From: Minisyncoccota bacterium
Lineage (GTDB): Bacteria > Patescibacteriota > Minisyncoccia > Phycocordibacterales > GCA-2747955
Length of the DNA: 34,139 nucleotides
Assembly (NCBI GenBank): GCA_937958705.1
Contig: CALGNJ010000049.1
Coordinates: forward strand, 1-34,139
Direction of reading: 5' to 3'
Shown here: piece after piece, positions 1 to 7,616 of the stretch
Position numbering within the stretch: the stretch's first letter is position 1
How the letters are laid out: the number at the start of each line of letters is the position of its first letter
The notes under the pieces: generated by a model
What the model saw: only the letters and a program-made list of their open reading frames with translations
The model's database searches: none
What the model was told of the DNA's origin: nothing
Translations under genes and position numbers: made by a program

Positions 1-759
1 GTTTTGTGTGTCAGTCCACGTGTCCACCGCTGTACCTGTGAGTCCTAGGCCTACTGTATCGTTTGCTCGCAACCATAATGCTAAATCAGTGTCGATACCT
101 CCAGGTGCAACAGTCAATGACTCTGTGACAACCGGCCTGAATCCCCCTGCCCCTGGCTCTCTCCACACAATCGTTTGCACACTTGTTGTTTCAAGCACAC
201 CCCAATTTGCACCTGACCCGACAGATGTTCCTGAATCAGAACCAGTTGCAGTTGTCCCTGTGGCTGTAATAAATCCACCTGCTGCAGGACCTGGTGTAAA
301 TATCCAATCGGTTCCATCAGTAGTAGCAACTGATGGTTGAAACGAGCCTGTTGCTGGTGTTTGCCACACAAAGCCATCACCAACAACCATAGGTTCCAAC
401 CTCATATCAACCGGTGCAGAAAAAGTAATAGTAACTGTAATATCATTATCGTTTACCGTGTTAATGATGTCGAAATCTCCATCAGACTCAATATCAAGTG
501 TGTGAGCACCAGTATCAGCACTACTGGTCACTGTCCAGGTTGTGCCGCTCGGTAAAGTACCTGTAGAAGTGGTTAGATATATATCACTTGCCGCATGTAG
601 CACTGCCGTCTGATATCCTCCAAAAGAAATACCAGAGATAATATATTCTCCGTATGGAAAAAATGAAAATATTCCGATCAATAAAGCCAACAAAAGTTGC
701 TTGCAAGAAAAAGAAGCTACGTTAATAGATCTTCTTCCAAGCTGGAAAATATAGTACAT
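1..759 (-). CDS. secreted surface protein, N-terminal part (runs off window)
   Basis: The frame stays open for 253 codons from the ATG at 759 to the window edge; the C-terminus lies outside. The N-terminus has a basic stretch, then a hydrophobic core (LLLALLIGIFSFF), which looks like a signal peptide or anchor. The mature part is rich in Thr, Ser, Gly and Asp with beta-sandwich character, typical of CPR surface proteins. Near the edge it reads PGGIDTDLALWLRAND followed by VDTWTD, which resembles the opening of a LamG/concanavalin-like domain in large secreted proteins. The start is the first ATG after an in-frame stop at 772-774, and no Shine-Dalgarno is visible. Likely exported and displayed; the ligand is unknown. 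The proline-rich frame on the other strand is a shadow. Confidence 0.72.
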   Translation of the reverse strand, partial: MYYIFQLGRRSINVASFSCKQLLLALLIGIFSFFPYGEYIISGISFGGYQTAVLHAASDIYLTTSTGTLPSGTTWTVTSSADTGAHTLDIESDGDFDIINTVNDNDITVTITFSAPVDMRLEPMVVGDGFVWQTPATGSFQPSVATTDGTDWIFTPGPAAGGFITATGTTATGSDSGTSVGSGANWGVLETTSVQTIVWREPGAGGFRPVVTESLTVAPGGIDTDLALWLRANDTVGLGLTGTAVDTWTDTQN

Positions 760-947
760 AGAGATAATGGATTAATTACTAAATAAACTACAAACTACTG
801 GTTTGTTACTGTAAATACTACACTCTTTATTTTTTTTGTGAACTATACAAACAACTCATAGTATGGAATAAATAACTACATGCCCGAATGTATGGAAAAG
901 CCACATTTTTTCGTCTTTTTTCTTTGTAGGGTGCATGGTAAAAGTTT

Positions 948-1955
948 TTATAAAAATTTGTGTATTACTTTTTTTATCTCACCCTCTTGCTCACAAATAC
1001 TCTTATGAAGTGCTATTTGTCCCCTCATGCGTGCTAGGTTGTGATCTCTTCGTGTGACATACCTTTTCTTGTTGTATCCAAAATAGTTATCTGCAAAATA
1101 ATCATTACAAAACCGAATAGCAAGCTCAAGTGTAATGAGCTTGATTGATTGCATCAAAAAACCAACCTCTTGTGTATCGAGAGTGTGTTCTGAAAAATAA
1201 CCATCAATAGCTGATTTAAAATAATTACTATTAAATGTATTTTCTGGATTGTCTTCTTCAAGACCACACCAGGACCTAAATGCGTCACCTAGATCAAATA
1301 ACAGAGAGGCACTCGAACAGGTATCAAGATCTATCAGTGCAAAAGCTTTTTCCTCTTTAAATAAAAAATTAGAAATTTTTGGGTCACCATGAATCACTTT
1401 TATAGGTAACGTGCCCGGGAGTAATAGTCCTGAGACTCTCTCTTGTAGATACATAACTTCATCTTGAATATTCGCTGCAAGATCTGAATGCTCGTCCAGG
1501 TGGCTGGTAAATATTTCTAAATACTCTTCGGTAGGGTGATTCGGGCGACCACTCTTAAAAGCATGTTGCAAATCTGACATCTCTCGGTGAAAAATACCAA
1601 GCTGTTTCCCCGCCTCATAAGCAACTTTTTCATTACCCACTATTTCATAACTGCTACCTCCTAGATATGATTGCGCTCTCCAAACCATATCTCCAAACTC
1701 TGTGAGTAAATCATTATCTTTGTTTTTAATAACTTCTGGTGCAACAAGCCCCTTCTCTAAAAGATGCTTTGTGACTGCATCCATGTCCTCTGTTATTGAA
1801 GGAGAAGAAAGAAACTTATTGAGCGATTGAAAGATGTATTCCCTGCTGTCTTCGGTTATCTTATATGTTTGATGGATCAAACCAATCGCTATTGGCTTAA
1901 TTACCACCTCTTCTAGTGTCAGTGAGTATGCGTGGAGTATTTCATCTGGAATCAT
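948..1955 (-). CDS. APH/choline-kinase-fold phosphotransferase, NahK-like
   Basis: A 335-aa cytoplasmic kinase of the aminoglycoside phosphotransferase fold. The catalytic loop reads VIHGDPKISNFLF and is followed by the metal-binding ALIDLDT motif; the next segment (LLFDLGDAFRSW) is characteristic. The N-terminus (IHQTYKI, YIFQSLNKFLF-like spacing, VTKHLLEKG) follows the pattern of N-acetylhexosamine 1-kinase (NahK) proteins, so a sugar or amino-sugar substrate is more likely than an antibiotic. This substrate is inferred from family resemblance only. Full length. It appears monocistronic, with a -10-like TAGAAT six nt before the ATG and no Shine-Dalgarno. The cold-shock gene diverges from it. 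No clear terminator follows its stop. Confidence 0.75.
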   Translation of the reverse strand: MIPDEILHAYSLTLEEVVIKPIAIGLIHQTYKITEDSREYIFQSLNKFLSSPSITEDMDAVTKHLLEKGLVAPEVIKNKDNDLLTEFGDMVWRAQSYLGGSSYEIVGNEKVAYEAGKQLGIFHREMSDLQHAFKSGRPNHPTEEYLEIFTSHLDEHSDLAANIQDEVMYLQERVSGLLLPGTLPIKVIHGDPKISNFLFKEEKAFALIDLDTCSSASLLFDLGDAFRSWCGLEEDNPENTFNSNYFKSAIDGYFSEHTLDTQEVGFLMQSIKLITLELAIRFCNDYFADNYFGYNKKRYVTRRDHNLARMRGQIALHKSICEQEGEIKKVIHKFL

Positions 1956-1961
1956 CTGTTT

Positions 1962-1967
1962 ATTCTA
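1962..1967 (-). promoter_or_regulatory. -10 box of the NahK-like kinase, leaderless spacing
   Basis: TAGAAT lies six nt upstream of the ATG at 1955, so transcription would begin at or next to the start codon. The -35 is not clear. The same spacing recurs at several genes in the window. Confidence 0.4.
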
Positions 1968-2123
1968 TCAGCACCCTTTACTATTATCTACAAACTATGT
2001 GTAGGTATCTTTTATGTATATAACGTGCTACAGTGGCATTATCAATATAGAGCTGTAGAGTTGTTCGGAGGTCGTTTTTATAGTATTTCGTTTTGGTACA
2101 TTACCAACCTAATCATAAAAACT

Positions 2124-2318
2124 ATGACACAAGGAACAATCGCAAGAATTACAGACAAAGGATTTGGATTCATCTCTCGAGAGGGAGAAGAAAAAGACCT
2201 TTTCTTCCACATGAACGAATGTCAAGACTTTAACGCTCTAACAGAGGGTCAAACTGTCTCATTCGATGTTGAAGAAGGACCAAAAGGTCTAAACGCTGTA
2301 AACGTAGCAGCTGCGTAA
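2124..2318 (+). CDS. csp: cold-shock protein (CspA family)
   Basis: A 64-aa single cold-shock domain that binds single-stranded RNA/DNA as an RNA chaperone. RNP1 appears as KGFGFI (about residues 12-17) and RNP2 as DLFFHM (25-30). It begins with the usual MxxGTIxxxxDKG pattern and ends with the GLxAxNV strand. The frame is open further upstream, but homology begins at the ATG at 2124, so the upstream ~165 nt is a probable 5' untranslated leader. Long leaders are common regulatory elements of csp genes; no specific motif could be identified here. Transcribed alone and closed by a strong hairpin terminator. Confidence 0.93.
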   Translation: MTQGTIARITDKGFGFISREGEEKDLFFHMNECQDFNALTEGQTVSFDVEEGPKGLNAVNVAAA

Positions 2319-2332
2319 TAAACGCACACAAT

Positions 2333-2360
2333 AAAAGAGCGGCCGTACGGCCGCTCTTTT
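2333..2360 (+). terminator. csp terminator, perfect 28-nt palindrome
   Basis: AAAAGAGCGGCC, GTAC, GGCCGCTCTTTT. The 12-bp arms are perfectly complementary and the structure ends in T's. The symmetric A and T tracts would also let it stop transcription from the opposite side. Confidence 0.9.
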
Positions 2361-2372
2361 GTTTTAACCTAA

Positions 2373-4193
2373 CTATTCTGTAACAACCAAGAACCCTTCT
2401 ACATTCCTAAATTCCATAACCGCTCCATCTTCTATCTGCGCGCTTACTCCAACAAGATACAGAACTCCTTGTTCAAACGTAATAGCATGTGGTGGATTAT
2501 CACTAGAAAATCCAAAGCTACTCGTCTCGTCAAATATAAACTCACTCAACTGTTTTGTAATATCTTCTTGGTCTTGTATCCCTGACTTCAAAAAATTGAT
2601 AGTCACTCGATTACCTGCTGTTACACCAAATGGAGTCTTCTTTTCGGTGTATGATTGAATATTAGTAACAGATTCTGAATCGCGTGTATCAATAGTAAAC
2701 CCAGAATGACTTGCGTACCAAGACCTCATAGTTTTCTCATTATTGCCTCTTGTAGACCTCACATATTCAGGAAGACCAATATATGAGAGTAACGCTGAAG
2801 AACCCGCATATGAAGACTCTGTATCTTTTAGAATTGTGTTGTATGAATCACCAACCAAGTCCTTAAGACTCTCACAGCCATGATTTGCACAAATGTACGC
2901 GACAGTAGAAACCATACTATCTTGATCGTCCCGCGGTATGTTTTCAAGCCGTTGCGTAGAAAGTGTCTCCAGTCCTTCCTTGGTTATGATACCGTGAACG
3001 GTAAACAAATTCTGTAACTTATTTACTTGGGATCGCTCAGAGACAGCAAACATGCCCCATGGGCCAGTAAGAACTATGAGTAGCCCAACAAACAATGATG
3101 CTGGCAACACAAACAGCGACTTCTTTCTTGAAAAGATGTAATACAAACATAAAAAAGAAATCCAAACTCCAAACGCGACTACCAAGTATCTATTAATGGT
3201 AAACCCATGTTGCGCGATACGTAAACCAATTGCATAAAAAAGCATAACCATTTGAGGTGCCAGGACATACGGGAACCACTTTCTAAAAATCGAGACTAAT
3301 TGCTCATCTCGTACTTGATATGAAAAAAAGAACGTGATGAAACCAAAAAATGAAAAGATAATTACCATCCACGCAACCACTCCCTCTGGCCACTGGCTAA
3401 ATTGTAATAACACTTTAATTGAATATGCGTACAAAATAGCAAAATATATTCCTATAAACGGCAATGCTAGATACCGAATAACAAAACGTAAGAATTTCTT
3501 AAATACATCTCCTTGCATCTGGCTCACATGTATCTTTTCTGGGACATGCGAAAGAAAGTATACGGGTCCAATAAGTGTCATAGAAACAACCACCCATTGC
3601 AAATACCATTCATCAGATATTGAAAGTGAAAAGAGCGTATCGAGTGATGCTAGTGTTGCAGCACCTAAAATGAGTGAAAGTAGAGCAACCAAAACACCCT
3701 GACTTATTGCCAAAAGCTGTGAGAGTACGAAAAGATAAAATGGCTCATCTTCATAAGTATCAGTACAATATTCTCTCTGAAAACGAGCAGCAAAGGAACC
3801 TACAAGAATAAGAGCCATAATTCCAAATAAAGTAAATATAATCTCGAATGGAACAGCCTGAATTTGGTCTGGAATATAGAGATAGTACATAACACCACAC
3901 ACCACTACCAATACGTATAAAAACCCGCTCCACCAAAAACTCTTACCCTGCCAGGACTCTAGTCCTAAAACTAGTGCATATGAGAGCAGAGCGAGAAACA
4001 CAGAAGTTACAAGAGTTTTAATCAAGATACTATACTCAACAGCTTCATTTCCATAGTCAATATAAATCATGATGGTGCTCACACCAAACAGAACAAGTAA
4101 TGAAACGCTAGTCGCCGGAAATCTATAGACAATCCGTGTTAAGTCGTCCAGTGTAGTCTTGGGTTTTAGTTTGTTATATATTTTTTTAAACAT
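2373..4193 (-). CDS. polytopic membrane protein, DUF4153-like
   Basis: A 606-aa protein. About 375 N-terminal residues are hydrophobic and carry roughly eleven to thirteen predicted membrane segments. A hydrophilic domain of about 230 residues follows the last of them. The start (a short basic stretch, then RFPATSVSLLVLFG) and the middle segment with YFLSHVPEKI resemble DUF4153 family membrane proteins, whose biochemical role is unknown. The extramembrane C-terminal domain is rich in Ser, Thr and charged residues and contains three cysteines, including the pair in ANHGCESLKD. An extended -10 (TGATAAAAT) lies nine nt upstream of the ATG. The family assignment is by pattern recognition and moderate; alternative calls would be a generic multi-TM transporter-like protein. 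Confidence 0.6.
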   Translation of the reverse strand: MFKKIYNKLKPKTTLDDLTRIVYRFPATSVSLLVLFGVSTIMIYIDYGNEAVEYSILIKTLVTSVFLALLSYALVLGLESWQGKSFWWSGFLYVLVVVCGVMYYLYIPDQIQAVPFEIIFTLFGIMALILVGSFAARFQREYCTDTYEDEPFYLFVLSQLLAISQGVLVALLSLILGAATLASLDTLFSLSISDEWYLQWVVVSMTLIGPVYFLSHVPEKIHVSQMQGDVFKKFLRFVIRYLALPFIGIYFAILYAYSIKVLLQFSQWPEGVVAWMVIIFSFFGFITFFFSYQVRDEQLVSIFRKWFPYVLAPQMVMLFYAIGLRIAQHGFTINRYLVVAFGVWISFLCLYYIFSRKKSLFVLPASLFVGLLIVLTGPWGMFAVSERSQVNKLQNLFTVHGIITKEGLETLSTQRLENIPRDDQDSMVSTVAYICANHGCESLKDLVGDSYNTILKDTESSYAGSSALLSYIGLPEYVRSTRGNNEKTMRSWYASHSGFTIDTRDSESVTNIQSYTEKKTPFGVTAGNRVTINFLKSGIQDQEDITKQLSEFIFDETSSFGFSSDNPPHAITFEQGVLYLVGVSAQIEDGAVMEFRNVEGFLVVTE

Positions 4194-4202
4194 AGTCTTC
4201 TT

Positions 4203-4211
4203 ATTTTATCA
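4203..4211 (-). promoter_or_regulatory. extended -10 of the DUF4153-like gene
   Basis: TGATAAAAT (TGn plus TAAAAT) lies nine nt before the ATG at 4193 and overlaps the stop codon of the upstream methyltransferase. Confidence 0.4.
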
Positions 4212-4841
4212 GAGTCTATATAACCCTTTAATATTCATAAAGGATGTTTGATATAGGTCTTTTTTTTTGAAATAGGTCTTCCCCATGAGACCCTTAAACT
4301 CCTTTAAAGAATACAAGCACACTGGAACCTGTAAATTAAATCTGTCTTGCATCTCGGGAGATAGTTTTGCAAACCTATCTTTAATCGGGTCGTCTAGTCC
4401 ACCATATCCGTCCCCCATCGCTGAATCAATACAAGATACTGTAATGTATAGATATCCATGTTTAGTCATAATTTTTGGCAAGAACGTAATAACTTTCTCC
4501 GCCTCAGCGTGCGGTACATAATGTAAAACTCTTTGAGCCAGTACAAGTGAAAACGTACCGGAATCAGCAAAAGAATCAGTCTCAGAAATACTGCTTTTGA
4601 TGTAAGTAATTGGTTTTTTCAGCCCAAAAAGTGCATTTGCTTGATTGTAAAATGGAGCATAATCAACAATATCAACACATACGACCTCAAATCCCAACAG
4701 AGCAAGAAAAATGCCGATTCTCCCCTCGCCTGAACCTAAAATCAAACAACGTTTATTTTTCCACTCTTCTTTCATCACGAGTTTGATAATCTTCTTGTCC
4801 TGTTCGTCTAGTCTCTCCTTTGTTATGTCGATACTGTACAT
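4209..4841 (-). CDS. class I SAM-dependent methyltransferase
   Basis: A 210-aa cytoplasmic Rossmann-fold methyltransferase. Motif I is CLILGSGEGRIG, the acidic ribose-binding end of strand 2 is VVCVDIVDYA, and the motif IV region is FSLVLAQRVLHYV. A pattern of small-molecule methyltransferases follows (LPKIMTKHGYLYITV). Substrate unknown. The frame can be extended to a TTG at 4856, but the ATG at 4841 is preferred because a perfect TATAAT sits six nt upstream of it, giving a leaderless transcript. A terminator separates it from the upstream HhH gene, and its 3' end overlaps the promoter of the DUF4153-like gene. Confidence 0.78.
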   Translation of the reverse strand: MYSIDITKERLDEQDKKIIKLVMKEEWKNKRCLILGSGEGRIGIFLALLGFEVVCVDIVDYAPFYNQANALFGLKKPITYIKSSISETDSFADSGTFSLVLAQRVLHYVPHAEAEKVITFLPKIMTKHGYLYITVSCIDSAMGDGYGGLDDPIKDRFAKLSPEMQDRFNLQVPVCLYSLKEFKGLMGKTYFKKKDLYQTSFMNIKGLYRL

Positions 4842-4847
4842 CAAAGC

Positions 4848-4853
4848 ATTATA
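4848..4853 (-). promoter_or_regulatory. -10 box of the methyltransferase gene
   Basis: A perfect TATAAT six nt before the ATG at 4841. It also decides the start against the upstream TTG, whose codon would lie before the transcript start. Confidence 0.55.
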
Positions 4854-4867
4854 CAAAATTTGATAAT

Positions 4868-4895
4868 AAAAAAACCAGGTGTAACCTGATTTTTA
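4868..4895 (-). terminator. terminator of the HhH gene
   Basis: Arms AAAAACCAGGT and ACCTGATTTTT around GTA, with one mismatch and T-tracts on both strands. It lies 14 nt past the stop of the minus-strand HhH gene. Confidence 0.75.
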
Positions 4896-4909
4896 TTGCT
4901 ATAAGTAAT

Positions 4910-5392
4910 TTAAAGCATTTTTCCTCCGTTCAAGAAGTCTTGATATTCTTCAAGCTCATCCCATTTACCTTCATCAGCAAGCATAGCTTGTTCTGCCCAG
5001 GTAGATGGATCGTGCATTCGGAACCGATCTCCTGCATTGGTAAGAATTTCTTGTAGTCGAGATTTTGGTGCTTTTGCAAGCTCTGACCACGTCTTGATTC
5101 CTCCGTTGTGTAGAAGCTCTTCAATTTTTGGTCCAATACCCTCAACAATTTTAAGGTCGTCTTTTCGGACACCTTTTGGCATCATTGCTACTGGAGCAAC
5201 AGCTGCTGCTGGAGCTGCAACTTTTTTAAGCTCAGCTTCTAGTTCAGATTCATCACAGTGTTGGCATCCCCAGAATTCATTCATAACCCACCGCAATAGA
5301 TACCCAAGGATAGCCGCTACTATGAGCATAATGATGATTTCGCCGAAAGCATCTCCGCCTGTGTAGTTTTCAAATACGTTATTTTTAAACAT
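4910..5392 (-). CDS. membrane-anchored helix-hairpin-helix protein
   Basis: A 160-aa protein. One membrane helix lies near residues 18-36 (IIIMLIVAAILGYLLRW), followed by a possible metal-binding WGCQHC, an Ala/Pro-rich linker and a helix-hairpin-helix domain (DDLKIVEGIGPKIEELL, about residues 78-94). A second partial repeat reads TWSELAKAPKSRLQEILTNAG. HhH units of this form bind DNA backbones or act in protein contacts. The gene follows the PG-binding gene by seven nt, so the two are co-transcribed, and a terminator closes the unit. An envelope-located DNA-binding role fits the nearby secreted nuclease but is inference. Confidence 0.7.
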   Translation of the reverse strand: MFKNNVFENYTGGDAFGEIIIMLIVAAILGYLLRWVMNEFWGCQHCDESELEAELKKVAAPAAAVAPVAMMPKGVRKDDLKIVEGIGPKIEELLHNGGIKTWSELAKAPKSRLQEILTNAGDRFRMHDPSTWAEQAMLADEGKWDELEEYQDFLNGGKML

Positions 5393-5399
5393 ACTATTA

Positions 5400-5933
5400 T
5401 TAGTTATTTTCTACTGATGTGTATGCACAGTAGAGTCTATTAATATGATCTCGTGTTGTTTGGTACACGTACCCCGTTGGCGAAGAAAGTCCCCATGGCG
5501 CTAATACCTCCGACCTATATTTCTCCTGGAATCGCTCCACTGCCATCACATCACTTGAATCAAATACTCCATTGACCACTAGGTCTTCATTCTCGTACTC
5601 ATTCAAGAACTCTTCAAGTCGCCTCATATCCTGTGACGAATTGTTATATCCTTCTCGTAGGTATGTACTTAAATACGCATCACATCGAACAACTTTTTCA
5701 CGAGTAACTGTTTGTGTTTCAGTTGTTTGAACTGTTCTTGTTTGTGTATTTTCAATCGTATCAGTTGGTCTGTCTGCTACTTCATCATCAACGTCTTTGT
5801 TGATTGAAATAGTCGAATCAGTTGCAATAACTTCATCCTGACAAAATCCTTTGATACCACATACATACCAGTAAGATGAAATGAATACCCATATCACGAA
5901 CGCTCCTAACACTGTCCAAGTCCATTTATTCAT
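5400..5933 (-). CDS. membrane-anchored PG-binding-like protein
   Basis: A 177-aa protein with one N-terminal membrane segment (WTWTVLGAFVIWVFISSYWY), a Thr/Glu/Val-rich linker (about 40-80) and a C-terminal domain of the PG_binding_1 type. In that domain DMRRLEEFLNEYEN, LVVNGVFDSSDVMAVERFQ and KYRSEVLAPWGLSSPTGYV follow the repeating pattern seen in many CPR envelope proteins. It probably tethers to peptidoglycan from the membrane. It is the first gene of a two-gene unit with the HhH protein and has a recognisable promoter 28-60 nt upstream. Two cysteines (C before DAYL, C near the end) could form a disulfide. Confidence 0.72.
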   Translation of the reverse strand: MNKWTWTVLGAFVIWVFISSYWYVCGIKGFCQDEVIATDSTISINKDVDDEVADRPTDTIENTQTRTVQTTETQTVTREKVVRCDAYLSTYLREGYNNSSQDMRRLEEFLNEYENEDLVVNGVFDSSDVMAVERFQEKYRSEVLAPWGLSSPTGYVYQTTRDHINRLYCAYTSVENN

Positions 5934-5967
5934 AAAACTGATTTATCATTACTAATCAATGTTGCTC

Positions 5968-5996
5968 ATCATATAATTATTTGACAATTATGTAAA
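5968..5996 (-). promoter_or_regulatory. sigma-70-type promoter of the PG-binding/HhH operon
   Basis: TTTACA, 17-nt spacer, TATGAT, ending 34 nt before the ATG at 5933. This is the best promoter in the gap. Confidence 0.6.
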
Positions 5997-6182
5997 ATCT
6001 TATTTAGCAAAAAATATACAGAAAAGTTACATTTATGATGATTTGTTGTGTACAACATGTGTAAAACAACGCCCTGCCGTATAAATATCCGGGTTACTAG
6101 ACCAACAAAGTCACAAGTTCTTGTTCTATCTGGATGCAATTCCTTCTAGAAATTACATCTCGACATAAGAAAGATATAGTCG
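5997..6182. other. non-coding gap between two minus-strand units
   Basis: The whole gene-free stretch is 5934-6234. Apart from the promoter at its left end and the terminator at its right end it holds no convincing open frame. A short palindrome GTTGTGTACAAC is followed by TGTGTA around 6045-6062, and could be a protein-binding site. No tRNA-like fold was found. Confidence 0.35.
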
Positions 6183-6216
6183 AATAAAAAAAGATGCAAA
6201 GCATCCTTTTTTTATT
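6183..6216 (-). terminator. terminator of the Excalibur gene
   Basis: GATGC, AAA, GCATC flanked by A7 and T7 tracts. It lies about 20 nt after the minus-strand stop. Confidence 0.8.
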
Positions 6217-6234
6217 CTCCTTATCTTTCATTAT

Positions 6235-6669
6235 TTACGCGCCAGCAGGAAGAGATTCACAAACGATTCCATCTTTGTCTCCGTCAAGTCTATTCACATC
6301 AGTTCCACATGCTTCGTATACCTTTTGAGCCTCTGGTTGTGTTAAAAAGTCACTACAGTTGTAATCATAGTAATCAGCTTCTTGTGCATCACAGATAAGT
6401 CCAACGTTTAATAAGTTACCATCCTCGTCACGTGCAAGCATTGATTCTTTTAAAGAACCTGTTTCAAATAAAGTGGCTAAGTCAAAATCTGTATCTGCCA
6501 CTTCAAGCGCACCTGCTGTTACCGCCAGCCCCCCAGCAACAAGTGCAGTATTTTTAACCACCTTGTTATCACTTGTAAACCATACAGCTGCTAATATAGC
6601 GATAAGGATTAAAATAACTACTAGCCGTACATTCTTGTTTCCTCTCATTTTTTGTATTTTTTTGTTCAT
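6235..6669 (-). CDS. membrane-anchored Excalibur-domain protein
   Basis: A 144-aa protein with a basic N-terminus and one membrane helix ([16 protein letters not shown]), possibly a second weak hydrophobic segment, and a C-terminal Excalibur domain. The domain shows [19 protein letters not shown] and the Ca2+-binding loop [10 protein letters not shown]. The two domain cysteines match the family. Excalibur domains are extracellular and are often linked to secreted nucleases of the staphylococcal type; a separate secreted thermonuclease gene lies about 1 kb away. It starts 17 nt after the DUF937 stop and is followed by a terminator, so it is the second gene of that unit. Confidence 0.82.
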   Translation of the reverse strand: MNKKIQKMRGNKNVRLVVILILIAILAAVWFTSDNKVVKNTALVAGGLAVTAGALEVADTDFDLATLFETGSLKESMLARDEDGNLLNVGLICDAQEADYYDYNCSDFLTQPEAQKVYEACGTDVNRLDGDKDGIVCESLPAGA

Positions 6670-6686
6670 ATATATCTAATTACTAA

Positions 6687-7289
6687 CTATGCCTTTCTAC
6701 CTCTCAAAAACTTCTTCGCCATACCAAGAAAACCTAAGATCTTTGGTACATCATCAATAACACTGCCGTCGTTATCTAAATCCAACATTGACATAATTCC
6801 TGAATTTTTACCATCTTTTGACATCATCTTTGCTGCTCCACCAAGCATGGTTGAGAGCGTCTCTGAATCCATTCCAACTGCTTGTTTCTCCTTACCTAAC
6901 GCACCCAAGATAAGTGGTGCAAATGTAGACATCATCTTCATGGTTGAGTCTTTATCACCCCCTGTTTCCCTCTCGATGACTTGTTCCACATCTTGCGTCT
7001 TATCACCAAATACGTATCCAAGAATCTTAGCGCCATCTTGTTCTAAATCCCCACCCATCACTGAGTCCAGGTTATCAAAAATAGATCCGTCATGTTTGTT
7101 AAGTGCATTTGCTAGTTTACCCGCACCTTCAGGAGTCTTTGCATTTTTCGCCATAGCTCCGGTCATTGCTGGTGTCATCTTATTTAGGACCGTTTGTGCG
7201 GTCTTTGGATCAACACCTACCTCTCTGGCTACCTTTTCAACAATATCATCAGAAAAGTTACCTATCATTCCTTGTAATAAATTATCCAT
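6687..7289 (-). CDS. DUF937 (YidB-like) protein
   Basis: A 200-aa helical protein without signal peptide. The DUF937 pattern is seen in IVEKVAREVGVDPKTAQTVL, then MTPAMTGAMAKNA, GAKILGYVFGDK and FAPLILGALGKEK. Near the C-terminus DLDNDGSVIDDV resembles a single EF-hand-type loop and is followed by a short hydrophobic/basic tail. The function of the family is unknown. It heads a two-gene unit with the Excalibur gene; an extended -10 (TGATATAAT) lies about 27 nt upstream of the ATG. Confidence 0.75.
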   Translation of the reverse strand: MDNLLQGMIGNFSDDIVEKVAREVGVDPKTAQTVLNKMTPAMTGAMAKNAKTPEGAGKLANALNKHDGSIFDNLDSVMGGDLEQDGAKILGYVFGDKTQDVEQVIERETGGDKDSTMKMMSTFAPLILGALGKEKQAVGMDSETLSTMLGGAAKMMSKDGKNSGIMSMLDLDNDGSVIDDVPKILGFLGMAKKFLRGRKA

Positions 7290-7315
7290 ATATCTGCGTT
7301 AGTTATTATAAAAAA

Positions 7316-7324
7316 ATTATATCA
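7316..7324 (-). promoter_or_regulatory. extended -10 of the DUF937 gene
   Basis: TGATATAAT, that is TGn plus a perfect TATAAT, 27-35 nt upstream of the ATG at 7289. No clear -35. Confidence 0.55.
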
Positions 7325-7325
7325 C

Positions 7326-7358
7326 GAAAAAAGGCCTCACATTTCTGCTTGGCCTCTT
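7326..7358 (-). terminator. terminator of the 51-aa gene
   Basis: Minus strand: AAGAGGCC, 14-nt loop, GGCCTTTT running into T's. It lies 17 nt after the stop of the small gene and partly overlaps the DUF937 promoter region. Confidence 0.7.
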
Positions 7359-7374
7359 CTTGATTCATGGGGGG

Positions 7375-7530
7375 CTACTTGTATATACCACCACTGAATG
7401 CTCGATCCAGTGCTCCAACAAATGTCATTTGCTCCCTAATTGGAACTTCAGACACACTATCACGCAATTTGTTCTCGATTGTTTTTTTACCCAAAGGCAC
7501 GCCCGCTTTTGCTTCGACATCTTTACCCAT
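7375..7530 (-). CDS. 51-aa protein of unknown function
   Basis: A short frame supported by its context. A good Shine-Dalgarno (GAGGAG) lies seven nt before the ATG at 7530, a promoter lies upstream (TTGAAT, 16 nt, TATAGT) and a terminator follows. The protein begins MGKDVEAKAGVPLGKK, continues with a charged segment (TIENKLRDSVSE) and ends with ALDRAFSGGIYK. No signal peptide or membrane segment. I do not recognise the family. It diverges from the thermonuclease gene, and the two promoter regions overlap or abut, so co-regulation is possible. Confidence 0.62.
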   Translation of the reverse strand: MGKDVEAKAGVPLGKKTIENKLRDSVSEVPIREQMTFVGALDRAFSGGIYK

Positions 7531-7560
7531 ATTATTCTCCTCAACAAGTGATGTGTATAA

Positions 7561-7588
7561 ACTATACCTATTTTGAGTAGAAATTCAA
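7561..7588 (-). promoter_or_regulatory. promoter of the 51-aa gene
   Basis: TTGAAT, 16-nt spacer, TATAGT, about 30 nt before the ATG. It sits in the 86-nt divergent gap with the thermonuclease gene. Confidence 0.5.
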
Positions 7589-7601
7589 AGAGCGTTATAC
7601 A

Positions 7602-7610
7602 TGATAAAAT
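7602..7610 (+). promoter_or_regulatory. extended -10 of the thermonuclease gene
   Basis: TGATAAAAT (TGn plus TAAAAT), six nt before the ATG at 7617, predicting a leaderless mRNA. An alternative is TTGAGT (7573), 17 nt, TATACA (7596), which would give a leader of about nine nt. Confidence 0.5.
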
Positions 7611-7616
7611 GTCAGA

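Noticed and set aside
8-340. Proline-rich plus-strand frame of 110 codons
   Set aside because: It mirrors the surface-protein frame on the minus strand, which has a signal peptide and stays open to the window edge.
886-917. Hairpin with T-tract on the plus strand
   Set aside because: AATGT..GG/CC..ACATT has a bulge, and no plus-strand gene ends there; it is in the wrong orientation for the minus-strand kinase.
854-936. 26-codon minus-strand frame between the kinase and the surface protein
   Set aside because: It is very short, with no Shine-Dalgarno, no promoter at leaderless spacing and no recognisable sequence.
948-1955. Aminoglycoside resistance kinase
   Set aside because: The fold is shared, but the sequence pattern follows NahK-like sugar kinases and nothing around it suggests resistance.
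5981-5986. Plus-strand TTGACA
   Set aside because: No acceptable -10 lies at 16-18 nt and no plus-strand gene follows; the same DNA is the spacer of the minus-strand promoter at 5968-5996.
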